A stretch of 64,000 nucleotides of DNA from VXYL01 sp965243095 (GTDB lineage Bacteria > Pseudomonadota > Gammaproteobacteria > Pseudomonadales > Azotimanducaceae): assembly GCA_965243095.1 (NCBI GenBank), contig OZ251530.1, positions 2,294,001 to 2,358,000 on the forward strand. Reading direction: 5' to 3'. A model generated the notes under the pieces. The model was not told the origin of the DNA. It saw only the letters and a list, made by a program, of their open reading frames with translations, and made no database searches. The translations under genes and the position numbers were made by a program. Of the stretch, positions 50,731-59,185 are shown one piece after another. The number at the start of each line of letters is the position of its first letter. Positions within the stretch are counted from its first letter, which is position 1.

Positions 50731-51441
50731 ATGTCGCAGCTGTATCTCATTCGCCACGGCCAGTCTGGGAACAACGCGCTGGCCGATCAACGCCAGCGCA
50801 CCGCCGACCCCGGCCTCACCAGCACTGGCCACGCCCAAGCGCGGCGGGTGGCGGCGTATCTCCAAGAACAGCCGGACAAAACCGACATGCGCGACGGGAG
50901 CAGCGGCGTTGTGGGGCACGGAATCGAACGGCTGTATTGCAGCGCGATGCTGCGGGCGCTGCAAACCGCGCAGCCGATCGCCACGGCGCTTGGCCTCGGG
51001 CCCGAAGTGTCCTTGGACATTCACGAAAGCGGCGGAATCTGGCTGGACAGCGAGGACGGGCGAGGCCCGATCGGCGGCCCGGGGCTTCGCCGCTCGCAGT
51101 TCGCGACCCAGTTCCCGGGCTTCACGTTGCCGCCCGCGGCCACGGAAGACGGTTGGTGGAACCGCCCGATGGAGCAGCCGGAGGAAATGATCGCCCGGGC
51201 GGCGCGGGTGGCGGTGGCGATCCGCGGTCGCTTGGTCGAGGCGAACGAACGAGTGGCGCTCGTCAGTCACGGCACATTCTTGAACATGCTCATCGCCCAT
51301 CTCACGTTCGGTGCGCCGGTGCCCAATTTCTTCATGGGCAATCACAACACCGGAATCAGCCGGTTGGATTTCACCGGCGACCGCGTGATGCTGCGCTATC
51401 TGAACCGCATCGACCACCTGCCGCCGGAGCTGGTGACGTAG
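50731..51441 (+). CDS. Histidine phosphatase family protein
   Basis: 236 residues from MSQLYLIRHGQSGNNAL, the R-H-G phosphohistidine motif. Further landmarks are LTSTGHAQARRVAAYL, RLYCSAMLRALQTAQPIA (second Arg), the acid in DIHESGG, and ALVSHGTFLNMLIAHL with the second catalytic His. It is a phosphoglycerate mutase-like phosphatase; substrate unspecified. Divergent from lolB and tail-to-tail with the response regulator, 8 nt apart. Confidence 0.9.
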   Translation: MSQLYLIRHGQSGNNALADQRQRTADPGLTSTGHAQARRVAAYLQEQPDKTDMRDGSSGVVGHGIERLYCSAMLRALQTAQPIATALGLGPEVSLDIHESGGIWLDSEDGRGPIGGPGLRRSQFATQFPGFTLPPAATEDGWWNRPMEQPEEMIARAARVAVAIRGRLVEANERVALVSHGTFLNMLIAHLTFGAPVPNFFMGNHNTGISRLDFTGDRVMLRYLNRIDHLPPELVT

Positions 51442-51449
51442 CGGCCTCG

Positions 51450-52073
51450 CTACCCCCGCTCCAACAGCAACTTCATACGCACCAAGTCGGCCAAGTGCCG
51501 CGCGCCCATCTTCTGCATCAGGTGGCTGCGGTGGATCTCCACCGTTCTTTCGCTCACGCCCAAGTCGATGGCCACGCGCTTATTGGCTTGGCCGGCGGCC
51601 ACCCGCTCCAGCACTTCGCGCTCCCGCGGCGTTAGCTTCGCCGTGCGGGCCTGTATCGCCGCCAACTCGTTGCGGGCAGTGTGGCGCTCGGCGTCGGCGC
51701 GCAATGCCTCGCGGATGCGCTCGGCGAGGGTTTCGGCGTCGAAGGGTTTGCTGAGGAAATCCACGGCGCCGCCTTTCATGGCGCGGACGGCGCTGGGCAC
51801 GTCGCCGTAGCCGGTGATGAAGATGATGGGCATGTCGATGCCGCGGCGTTTCAACTCGTCCTGCGCGTCCAAGCCGCTCAGCCCGGGCATCCGCACGTCG
51901 AGCACCAGGCAGCCGCTTGCTTCCGGCGGCAAGTCGGAAAATCTGGCCAGCAGGCTGGCGGCGTCCGGGTAGGTCTCGCACGGCTGACCCTCGGCGTCGA
52001 GGAGCGTGGCGATGGCGTCGCGCAGCGCATCGTCGTCGTCCACGACGAACACGGTTTGCTTTGCTTCAGGCAT
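51450..52073 (-). CDS. FixJ-type response regulator
   Basis: 207 residues. Receiver domain 1-125: acidic pocket VVDDDDALRD, phospho-acceptor Asp in LVLDVRMPG, Thr/Lys switch in IFITGYGD and SKPF. C-terminal LuxR-type helix-turn-helix: LTPREREVLERVAAGQANKRVAIDLGVSERTVEIHRSHLMQKM. It matches the FixJ/TtrR class of transcription activators. Its start overlaps the sensor kinase by 8 nt. The targets are not known; the nearest unassigned promoter is that of giant LRR gene 5. Confidence 0.93.
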   Translation of the reverse strand: MPEAKQTVFVVDDDDALRDAIATLLDAEGQPCETYPDAASLLARFSDLPPEASGCLVLDVRMPGLSGLDAQDELKRRGIDMPIIFITGYGDVPSAVRAMKGGAVDFLSKPFDAETLAERIREALRADAERHTARNELAAIQARTAKLTPREREVLERVAAGQANKRVAIDLGVSERTVEIHRSHLMQKMGARHLADLVRMKLLLERG

Positions 52074-53193
52074 CGTCCGGCCTGTCGGCGACTGCTGGCA
52101 GGGTGAAGTGGAACGTGGCGCCCGGGCGCGGCGTGTTGTTGTGGAAGGCGAGTTGACCGCCGTGGTTGGCGACGATCGTGCGGCAGATGGCGAGGCCCAA
52201 GCCCATGCCGTGGGGCTTGTTGGTGTGGAACGGCTCGAACACCGCCTCGCGTTCCGTCGCGGCCACGCCGGTACCGCTGTCCTCAACGCAAACGCGCACC
52301 AAGCCGTTGGCGGATTCCGCGTGGATGCGCACGATAGCGGGTTGCGAACCCTCCGCCGCGGCGTCGATCGCGTTGCGCACCAGATTGAGGGCCACCTGCT
52401 GAATCTGCACCGGATCGCAACGCGCGGCGGGCAGATTCTCCTGTTGTTCAAAGACGATCTGCACACCTTGGCGGCGGGCGTCCGTCCGCGCCATCGCCGC
52501 CACGCTGGCCAGCAGCGCCCGGATGTCGGCTCTTTGCGCGTATTCCGCGCCGCCGGCAAGCCCCTTCACCAAAGCGTGTACGCGCTCCACCACGGCTGCG
52601 GTGCGCCGGGACTGCTCGACGATCTTGTCCAGCGTGGCGACGAGCTTCGCCGACTCTTTTTCCGCGGCATGGCTGCGGGCGGCTTGCGCGTAGGTGGCAA
52701 GCGCCGCCAAGGGCTGATTGAGTTCGTGCGCCAAGGTGGCCGTGGTTTCCACCAACGCGCTCGCACCGGCCGCTTGCGCCAAGCGGTCGCGCAGCTCGCG
52801 CACTTCCAGGTCCGCGGAAATGTCGTGCAGAACGCCGGTGAAACGCCGCTCGCCCGCCACCGCGAATTCGCCCACCGCCAAATAGACCGGCACCGTGGAA
52901 CCGTCCTTGCGCGCGGCTTCCACTTCGCGCCCGATGCCGATGATGCGCGCCTCGCCGGTCGCCAAGTAGCGCTCGATGTATTGCTGATGGCGGGATCGAT
53001 GCGGCTCCGGCATCAACAGGCTGATCGGCTGGCCAACGGCCTCTTGCCGCGAGTAGCCGAACAGCCGTTCGGCAGCGCGATTGAACGAACGCATCACGCC
53101 GCGCTCGTCCACGGTCACGATGGCGTCCACGGCCGAATCCATGATCGCCCGCACCGCGCCCGCTTCGCCGTGGTTTTCGTGCTGGGTACACAT
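52066..53193 (-). CDS. PAS-domain sensor histidine kinase (FixL-like, soluble)
   Basis: 375 residues with no transmembrane segment or signal. PAS domain 10-130 (MDSAVDAIVTVDERGVMRSFNRAAERLFGYSRQEAVGQPISLLMPEPHR is FixL-like), then the dimerisation helix with phospho-His in LAHELNQPLAAL, and the HATPase domain: N-box LVRNAIDA, G1 VEDSGTGV, and HGMGLGLAICRTIV. The haem-ligand residues of true FixL cannot be assigned, so the signal (oxygen, redox or other) is unknown. It phosphorylates the partner regulator encoded downstream. Confidence 0.93.
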   Translation of the reverse strand: MCTQHENHGEAGAVRAIMDSAVDAIVTVDERGVMRSFNRAAERLFGYSRQEAVGQPISLLMPEPHRSRHQQYIERYLATGEARIIGIGREVEAARKDGSTVPVYLAVGEFAVAGERRFTGVLHDISADLEVRELRDRLAQAAGASALVETTATLAHELNQPLAALATYAQAARSHAAEKESAKLVATLDKIVEQSRRTAAVVERVHALVKGLAGGAEYAQRADIRALLASVAAMARTDARRQGVQIVFEQQENLPAARCDPVQIQQVALNLVRNAIDAAAEGSQPAIVRIHAESANGLVRVCVEDSGTGVAATEREAVFEPFHTNKPHGMGLGLAICRTIVANHGGQLAFHNNTPRPGATFHFTLPAVADRPDDA

Positions 53194-53513
53194 GCGAGCA
53201 CCGTCGCCGCTAGGGCGGACATTCTGCCATCAAGGAGGGCGACAGAACCCGCGGAGGAGACAGTCCCCGCGGAGGAAGTAGCCGCAGGAGTGGCAGCCTT
53301 GCGGCATGGCGACGAGAAACCGGATATCGATAGACGTCCCGCGTCGCTGGAGCGGTCGCGCAAGAGACGCAACCCACCGTTGCGGCCATTACCGTTGCGG
53401 TTGTTGGTGTAGACTCGCCAGACCTTTGCGTTTGAGGGCTGCGTCTTGGCGAACGCGCTGTGGACGAACATCGCTTGGCCGGGCGCACTGGCGTGTGCGC
53501 GGGAGCGCGGTAT
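53194..53513. other. Intergenic region between the sensor kinase and giant gene 5
   Basis: 320 nt shared by two divergent genes. CCGCGGAGGA occurs twice (near 53250 and 53267) and tandem-like GTTGCGG steps occur near 53380-53400. A TAGACT at about 53410 could be a -10 box for copy 5, but no good -35 was found. No coding sequence is supported. Confidence 0.5.
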
Positions 53514-56500
53514 ATGGGGTGGTGGTTGGAGATTGACCCCCCCCCCCCCCCCCCCCCGGAGCCGGTGCGGGCGCTTTCGGTGCGCGCTTGGCGCCTGGTC
53601 GCGCCGCTCGCCGGAGTCCTTGTCGCTGCCGGCGCCCACGCCCAAACTGCCAGCATCGTCACCAACACCGCGAGCGTCGCCGTCAACGAGGGGGCTTCCG
53701 CCACCTACACCGTCGCGCTCGCCACGCGGCCGAGCGCCGCCGTCACGGTGACGGTGGCGAGCGACAACACGGACGTCACCGCCGACACCAGCACCATGTC
53801 CGGCATCCAGACCACGCTGAATTTCAGCACGATCAACTGGAGCACCGCGCAGACGGTGACGGTGGCCGCGGCGGGCGATAGCGGCAGCGCCGATGAGACC
53901 GCCACCCTCACCCACACCGCCGCCGGCGGCGACTACGCCAGCGTCACCGCCAGCGTGTTCGTCGCCGTGCAGGACGACGAGCAGACCGGCACGGACTACG
54001 ACGCGGACGAGGACGGCCTGATCGATATCGACTCGCTGGACAAGCTCAACGCCATGCGCTGGGACTTGGACGGCAACGGCGCCGTCGCCGCCGGGGACGC
54101 CACCAACTACGCCAACGCGTTCCCGGGCGCCGCCGCCGGCATGGGCTGCCCGGACGGCAGCGACGCGGACGACAACCCGGACCCCTGCGTCGGCTACGAG
54201 CTCACCAGAGACCTCGACTTCGACACAGACGACGACGGCTCCAGCTGGGCGGACGTGGCCGGCACGCCGACCAGCGACTCGGACGACGCCTACCACAACG
54301 GCGGCAGCGGCTGGAATCCCATCGGCAGCCGCACCGCCCGCTTCGCCGCCAGGTTCGACGGCAAGGGCCATCTCATCGAAAACCTGTTCATCAGCCGCAG
54401 CCAGAGCGACGTGGCCCTGTTCGCCGCCACGGCCAGCACGGCGCACATCACTTCCATAGGGCTGAGGAATGTCCGCATCCACGGCGCCGGTGACGCCTCA
54501 GCCGCCCTAGTGGGCCACCACGAGGGCTGGGTTGGCGCCAGCTGGTCGAGCGGGGCGGTGCAGGGCTTGGATTCGGTCGGCGGGCTGGTGGGCGCGACCT
54601 TTGGGAACAGCGCGGTGGTCATGACCAGCTACTCCATCGCTTCCGTCGATGTGACCGGCGCCAACGGCGGCGCCGCCGGGTTGGTGGGCTGGATGGACAA
54701 TGGCGGCGGCGCATGGGCCAGCTATTCGGCGGGCGCGGTGACCAACAACGCCCCTTGGTCCGCGGGCTTCATGCGCGGCTACGGCAGCTGCTCGGGCTGC
54801 TACTGGGATACCGACTTGAGCGGCATCAGGGACAACACCTACGAGCTCACTCCGGAAGGCCGGAGCTCGGCGCAGCTGTGTACGCCCGTCGGCTACACCA
54901 ACCTGTACAGTAGCTGGGACGATGTGGATGTCGATGGCGACGGCAACCAAGGCTTGGCCGCCGACCCGGACGACGACGCTTGGGACTTCGGCGACCAGGG
55001 GCAGTGGCCGGTGCTGAAGTTCGGCGGCCACGACGTGGCGCGCCAGATCGCCTTGCAGCCGAACGTGCCGCTGACGTTCGGCACCAGCACCGTGTCCAAC
55101 ATCACGAACGCCCGCACCGGCGTCAACCTGTCGGTGCAGATTCCGGAAGCTACCTACTGTGGCACGGTCACCTACACCGCGACCGGGCTGCCGCCGGGCA
55201 TGGCGTTGGACATCGACGGCACCGGCGCCTGTTCCACGCCGCGCACGATCTGCGGCGCGCCGACGCGCCCCGGAATCTTCACCGTCGTCGTGACCGCGGC
55301 CGACGGCGGCGCCAGCAGTACGCTGAGCTTCCAGATCACCGTGACGCCGCTGACGCTGAGCGATCCAGGACTGCGCCGGGCGTTGGAGATCGCGCTGGGC
55401 AAGGATCCCGGTGCGACGCTGACGGAGGGCGACCTGCTGACGCTGTCGTCGTTGAACTTGGATGGCTTCGGGGTCGCTTCGCTGGCGGGTCTGGAGGCGG
55501 CGTCGAATCTGGAGTGGCTGACGCTGTCCGGCAACGCGCCGGAAGCCGGGGGCGAGCCGCTGGACCTGTCGCCGTTGGCCGGGCTGCCGTCGCTGACCTA
55601 TCTGGATTTGTCGGACAACGCCTTGGTGGGCGTTTCCGACCTGTCGCGGCTGACCAGCCTGCGCACGCTGCTGCTGGGCGGCAACGCGATCCGCGACCTG
55701 TCGCCGCTTTCCGGGTTGACCGGATTGGAGGCGCTGACGCTCTCCGGCAACGGCCTCGCGGACGTGTCGGCGCTGTCGCTTCTAACGTCCTTGGAACAAC
55801 TGTGGCTGGACGGCAACGGCCTGGCGGACATCTCGGCGCTGTCCGCTCTGGGCGCGCTGATCTACTTGCATCTGGGCGACAACCAGATCGCCGACATCTC
55901 GCCGCTGGCGGGGCTTTCGGCGCTGCGGCGGCTGTGGCTGCCGGGCAACATGGTGGCGGACGTCTCGGCGCTGGCGGGCTTGCGGGCGCTGACGCGGCTG
56001 GACCTGTCGCGCAACCGCATCGCCGACGCCTCGCCTTTGCGCGGGCTGACGCGGCTGTCGTGGCTGCGTCTGGGCTGGAACCGGCTGGCGGGTGTGCCGC
56101 GGCTGGCCGGGCACCCGAGGCTCGCGGACGGCGGCGCGCTCGGCCTGCGCGGCAATCCGCTGGGCGTGGCGGCGCTGGCCACGCACATCCCGGCGCTGCG
56201 CGAGGCCGGCGCAGCGGTGGTGTTCGGCTGGGCCGTGCCGCTGTTCCCGGCGGCGTCGGACTCGGCCGGGCGCAGCGGCGTGGTGCGGGTGCTGAACCGC
56301 TCGGACATGGACGGCATGGTGCTGGTGGAGGCCGTGGACGAAGCCGGCCAGATGTCCGGCCCGGCGACGTTGACGCTGGCCGCCGGCGCGGCCGCGCAGT
56401 TCGATTCGTCGGACTTGGAAAACGGCAACGCGGAGCTTGGGCTGGCCGAAGGCGTGGGGCCGCCGACGCGGGGAAGCTGGCGGCTGCTGTTGTGGTCCAT

Positions 56501-57644
56501 TCTCGACATCGAGGTTCTGGCGTACGTCCGCACGCCGGACGGCTTCCTCACCCCCGCCCACGCCGAGTTGCCGCGCACAGGCGACTCGCTCTCGGCGTTC
56601 CTCTTCAACCCGGCGAGCAACCGCACACAGCGCAGTACGCTGCGCGTCTTCAACCCGGGCGCCGAGTCGACGCGGATGTCCGTGTGGGGCGTGGACGACG
56701 CCGGGCGCGGCCGCTTCGCCTCCGGCTTCATGGCACCCCCGAGCGCCCCGCTGGTGTTGAGGGCGGGGCAGTTGGAGCGGTCGCGGGGCGCCGCCGGCTC
56801 GGGCTTGAGCAACGGCGCCGGCAAGTGGCGCCTGCGCGTACACGCGCCGTGGCCCCTTTCGGCGTCCACGTTCTTGGAGACCCCGTCCGGGCACCTCTCG
56901 AACCTGTCCCCGCCGCCGCTTCGCGCCGCCGCGGGCGAAATGCTGCGGCTGCCGCTGTTCCCGGCGGCGTCGAATCCAGCCGGCCGCGAGGGCTTCGCCC
57001 GCGTGGCCAACATGACCGCGACGGATGGCATGGTGGACATCGAAGCCGTGGACGACGCCGGCGTCCGCGCCGGCCCGGTCCGGCTGCAACTCGCCGCACG
57101 GGCGACGATGCACTTCAACTCGGACGACCTGGAAAACGGCAACGCCAAGAAGGGCTTGGCGTCCGGCATCGGCGCACCAACGAAAGGCGCATGGCGTCTC
57201 GAACTGCAAAGCAGCACCCTCACACTCGCCGCGGCAAGCTACGCCCGCCACGCCGACGGCTTCGTGACCAGCCTGCACGAGGCCGCCCCGGCGGCCGACG
57301 GCGCGGCGCGGGTGGCGGTGTTCCACCCGGCGTCCAGCGACGGGCCGCGCAGCCTCCTCCGCCTGGCCAACAACGGCGACGAGCCGGCGCAAGCGACGAT
57401 AACGGCGCGGGACGACGCCGGCGGCGAAGCAGGCCCGGTGTCTGTCACCGTACCGGCCGGCGAAGCGCTGACCCTCACCGCGGTGCAACTGGAGCAAGGC
57501 GGCGATGGGCTGGACGGCGCCCTCGGCGACGGCGCCGGCAAGTGGCGCTTCACCGTCTCCTTCGACAACCCGCTGGTGGTGATGAGCCTGATGGAGAGCC
57601 CCGCGGGCCACCTCTCCAACCTCTCCGCCACCACGAGACCCTAA
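53514..57644 (+). CDS. Giant secreted LRR protein, copy 5 (phase ON, opposite strand)
   Basis: 1376 residues from ATG 53514, with GGGAG 8 nt upstream. MGWWLEID is followed by seven prolines from the 21-C tract, in frame. Order: signal peptide (LAGVLVAAGAHAQ), Calx-beta-like domain (about 45-155), an Asp-rich EF-hand-like stretch DADEDGLIDIDSLDKLNAM (about 160), a GLUG-like beta region (about 280-415), a putative Ig-like domain (about 520-612, FTVVVTAADGGASSTLSFQ), LRRs (about 615-890), and four tandem beta modules (about 900-1376). The N-terminal half has no close match in the other copies; the C-terminal half is nearly the same. The FixL/FixJ-like pair is divergent to it. Sec export predicted; role unknown. 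Confidence 0.86.
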   Translation: MGWWLEIDPPPPPPPEPVRALSVRAWRLVAPLAGVLVAAGAHAQTASIVTNTASVAVNEGASATYTVALATRPSAAVTVTVASDNTDVTADTSTMSGIQTTLNFSTINWSTAQTVTVAAAGDSGSADETATLTHTAAGGDYASVTASVFVAVQDDEQTGTDYDADEDGLIDIDSLDKLNAMRWDLDGNGAVAAGDATNYANAFPGAAAGMGCPDGSDADDNPDPCVGYELTRDLDFDTDDDGSSWADVAGTPTSDSDDAYHNGGSGWNPIGSRTARFAARFDGKGHLIENLFISRSQSDVALFAATASTAHITSIGLRNVRIHGAGDASAALVGHHEGWVGASWSSGAVQGLDSVGGLVGATFGNSAVVMTSYSIASVDVTGANGGAAGLVGWMDNGGGAWASYSAGAVTNNAPWSAGFMRGYGSCSGCYWDTDLSGIRDNTYELTPEGRSSAQLCTPVGYTNLYSSWDDVDVDGDGNQGLAADPDDDAWDFGDQGQWPVLKFGGHDVARQIALQPNVPLTFGTSTVSNITNARTGVNLSVQIPEATYCGTVTYTATGLPPGMALDIDGTGACSTPRTICGAPTRPGIFTVVVTAADGGASSTLSFQITVTPLTLSDPGLRRALEIALGKDPGATLTEGDLLTLSSLNLDGFGVASLAGLEAASNLEWLTLSGNAPEAGGEPLDLSPLAGLPSLTYLDLSDNALVGVSDLSRLTSLRTLLLGGNAIRDLSPLSGLTGLEALTLSGNGLADVSALSLLTSLEQLWLDGNGLADISALSALGALIYLHLGDNQIADISPLAGLSALRRLWLPGNMVADVSALAGLRALTRLDLSRNRIADASPLRGLTRLSWLRLGWNRLAGVPRLAGHPRLADGGALGLRGNPLGVAALATHIPALREAGAAVVFGWAVPLFPAASDSAGRSGVVRVLNRSDMDGMVLVEAVDEAGQMSGPATLTLAAGAAAQFDSSDLENGNAELGLAEGVGPPTRGSWRLLLWSILDIEVLAYVRTPDGFLTPAHAELPRTGDSLSAFLFNPASNRTQRSTLRVFNPGAESTRMSVWGVDDAGRGRFASGFMAPPSAPLVLRAGQLERSRGAAGSGLSNGAGKWRLRVHAPWPLSASTFLETPSGHLSNLSPPPLRAAAGEMLRLPLFPAASNPAGREGFARVANMTATDGMVDIEAVDDAGVRAGPVRLQLAARATMHFNSDDLENGNAKKGLASGIGAPTKGAWRLELQSSTLTLAAASYARHADGFVTSLHEAAPAADGAARVAVFHPASSDGPRSLLRLANNGDEPAQATITARDDAGGEAGPVSVTVPAGEALTLTAVQLEQGGDGLDGALGDGAGKWRFTVSFDNPLVVMSLMESPAGHLSNLSATTRP
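53537..53557 (+). repeat. Poly-C(21) tract in the 5' coding region of copy 5
   Basis: Twenty-one consecutive C starting at codon 8. GAC plus 20 C and G gives Asp and seven Pro before EPVRALSV; in frame with the signal peptide (ON). Confidence 0.93.
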
Positions 57645-57824
57645 GCGCCCCGGAGCAACGGCGGAAGCCAGGAAACGGCTTGCACCAAACTGCGGTCATC
57701 ACATCCTGCGGCCGATCATCCGTTCGACCCGGCACCTACAACGTCGCTTGCGCCGGCGCCTCGTCGCGACGATCGAACAGCACCAGATGTCCCTCGGCGG
57801 CGCGGCACTTCTCCATGTAGCGGG

Positions 57825-59072
57825 CAGGGCAATCGCATATGGATTGCCCCACCTACTCGCGCCTGCGGATGCCCCGGATCATGTCGAGCAGGACGTCGTC
57901 GTTGCGCTGGGCGCGGGCGAACTTGCGCCGGACGGACCGCTTGTCGGGATGCATCCGGGCGATGTTCAGCGCCAGCCGCCGGATGACGCCGAGGCAGGCG
58001 GCGCCGTTGCCCTTGCGGTTGCGCGCCCGGTCTTCGTCCATCGACACGTCGAGCACCCAGTGCAGGCGTCCGATGCGGAGCATCGGCGTTCTCGATGGCC
58101 CAGTGGGAGCGGACGACGTGGGCGAAACGCTCGGCCGAGGGCTTGCCGCTGAGCAGGAAGTAGCGGGCGTCGACGCTCTCCGGGCCGTCCGCCAGGCGCC
58201 GCTCCCCGACCACCTTGCCGATGGCCGACAGGCCGGGCCAGTCGTGGCGCTCCAGCAGCCAGTCGATGTCGTGGCAGACCGTCGCGGTGCGCCTCTCGAC
58301 GCGCCCGTGGCCTTTGTCAACCTGTTGATGCGTAAGGAGTTCCGCCGACTTCGGGGGATTGTCCAGATACTCCACGACATCCTCGTGCATGGTGCCCTGG
58401 TTGCGCTTCAACTGCAGCGCGTAGTCGCCGCCCTTGGCCACGATCGCCGCCGCCGAGCCGCGCTGCGCGTGCATGGCGTCCGCGGTCACCGTGCGCCCCT
58501 TCACGTCCAGCAGCTCGACCAGTTCCGGCAGCGCCGGGATCTCGTTCGACTTGTCGTCCACCTTCACCTGCGCCAGCGTCAGTTTCGCCTCCGCCGCGAA
58601 CGCCTGCAGCAGGTGCGTCGGCGACCGCTCCGAGGCCGTCTCGAACGACCGCCGCAGCGCCTTGCCGTCCACCGCCACCACGTCGCCGAGATCGTCCGCC
58701 CAGTCCTGCGCCAAGCGCAGCAGCGCCTTTTGCAGACCCGCCGGATCCAGATTCCGGAACAGCCGCGAGAAGGTGTCGTGGCTCGGAATGCCGTGCGCGA
58801 GCGTCAGGAACCGCCGCAGCCACTCCTCCCGCTCGCGCCCGAAGTCCTCCATGTCGACGCAGGTGCGTCCGCCGACGAGCATCGCCAGCAGGGCGAGCGT
58901 CAGCATCTCGTGCAGGTCGTGGCGCTTGGCGTTGCCCCTCCTTGGGTCCTCAACGTCTTGAAAAACAACGAGAAGTTCCCGCATGTCGTCTCTCCTTCCT
59001 TGGATCGAGACGTCAATTCTGCACCATCCCCCCGTCGTCGCGCCACGCCGCAATCCATATGCGATTGCCCTG
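57825..59072 (-). mobile_element. ISAs1-family-like insertion sequence with perfect termini
   Basis: 1248 bp with perfect 22-nt terminal inverted repeats (57825-57846, 59051-59072; outer end CAGGGCAATCGCATATGG), flanked by a perfect 10-nt target duplication ATGTAGCGGG (57815-57824 and 59073-59082). Immediately right, at about 59081-59100, lies a solo sequence GGGTGTGCGACATATTTG resembling an ISKra4/MITE end. Only a transposase is encoded. Confidence 0.93.
57853..58984 (-). pseudogene. ISAs1-family transposase disrupted by a 19-nt insertion
   Basis: Starts at MRELLVVFQDVEDPRRGNAKRH with GGAGAG upstream. ISAs1 landmarks are LTLALLAMLVGGRTCVDMEDF, PSHDTFSRLFRNLDP, VVAVDGKALRRSF, ELLDVKGRTVTADAMHAQ and HWAIEN. 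Between HWAIEN and LHWVLDVSMDED, 19 nt at 58069-58087 (containing CCGATGC-TCC-GCATCGG) shift the frame. Removing them leaves 1113 nt, exactly 371 codons ending at the TAG at 57853-57855. The element is therefore probably immobile on its own. Confidence 0.88.
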
Positions 59073-59185
59073 ATGTAGCGGGTGTGCGACATATTTGTGC
59101 ATACTCAGGCGACGCAGGCAGGCATTGTCAGGCGGCGCGTACAGCCGTGTACGATGGCTCGCTTCCTTGGCTTCCCCATGCGCAC

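Noticed and set aside
59081..59100. GGGTGTGCGACATATTTG next to the ISAs1 element as a second ISKra4-type element
   Set aside because: Only one end is visible and no matching opposite end was found on either side, so it is left as a solo relic.
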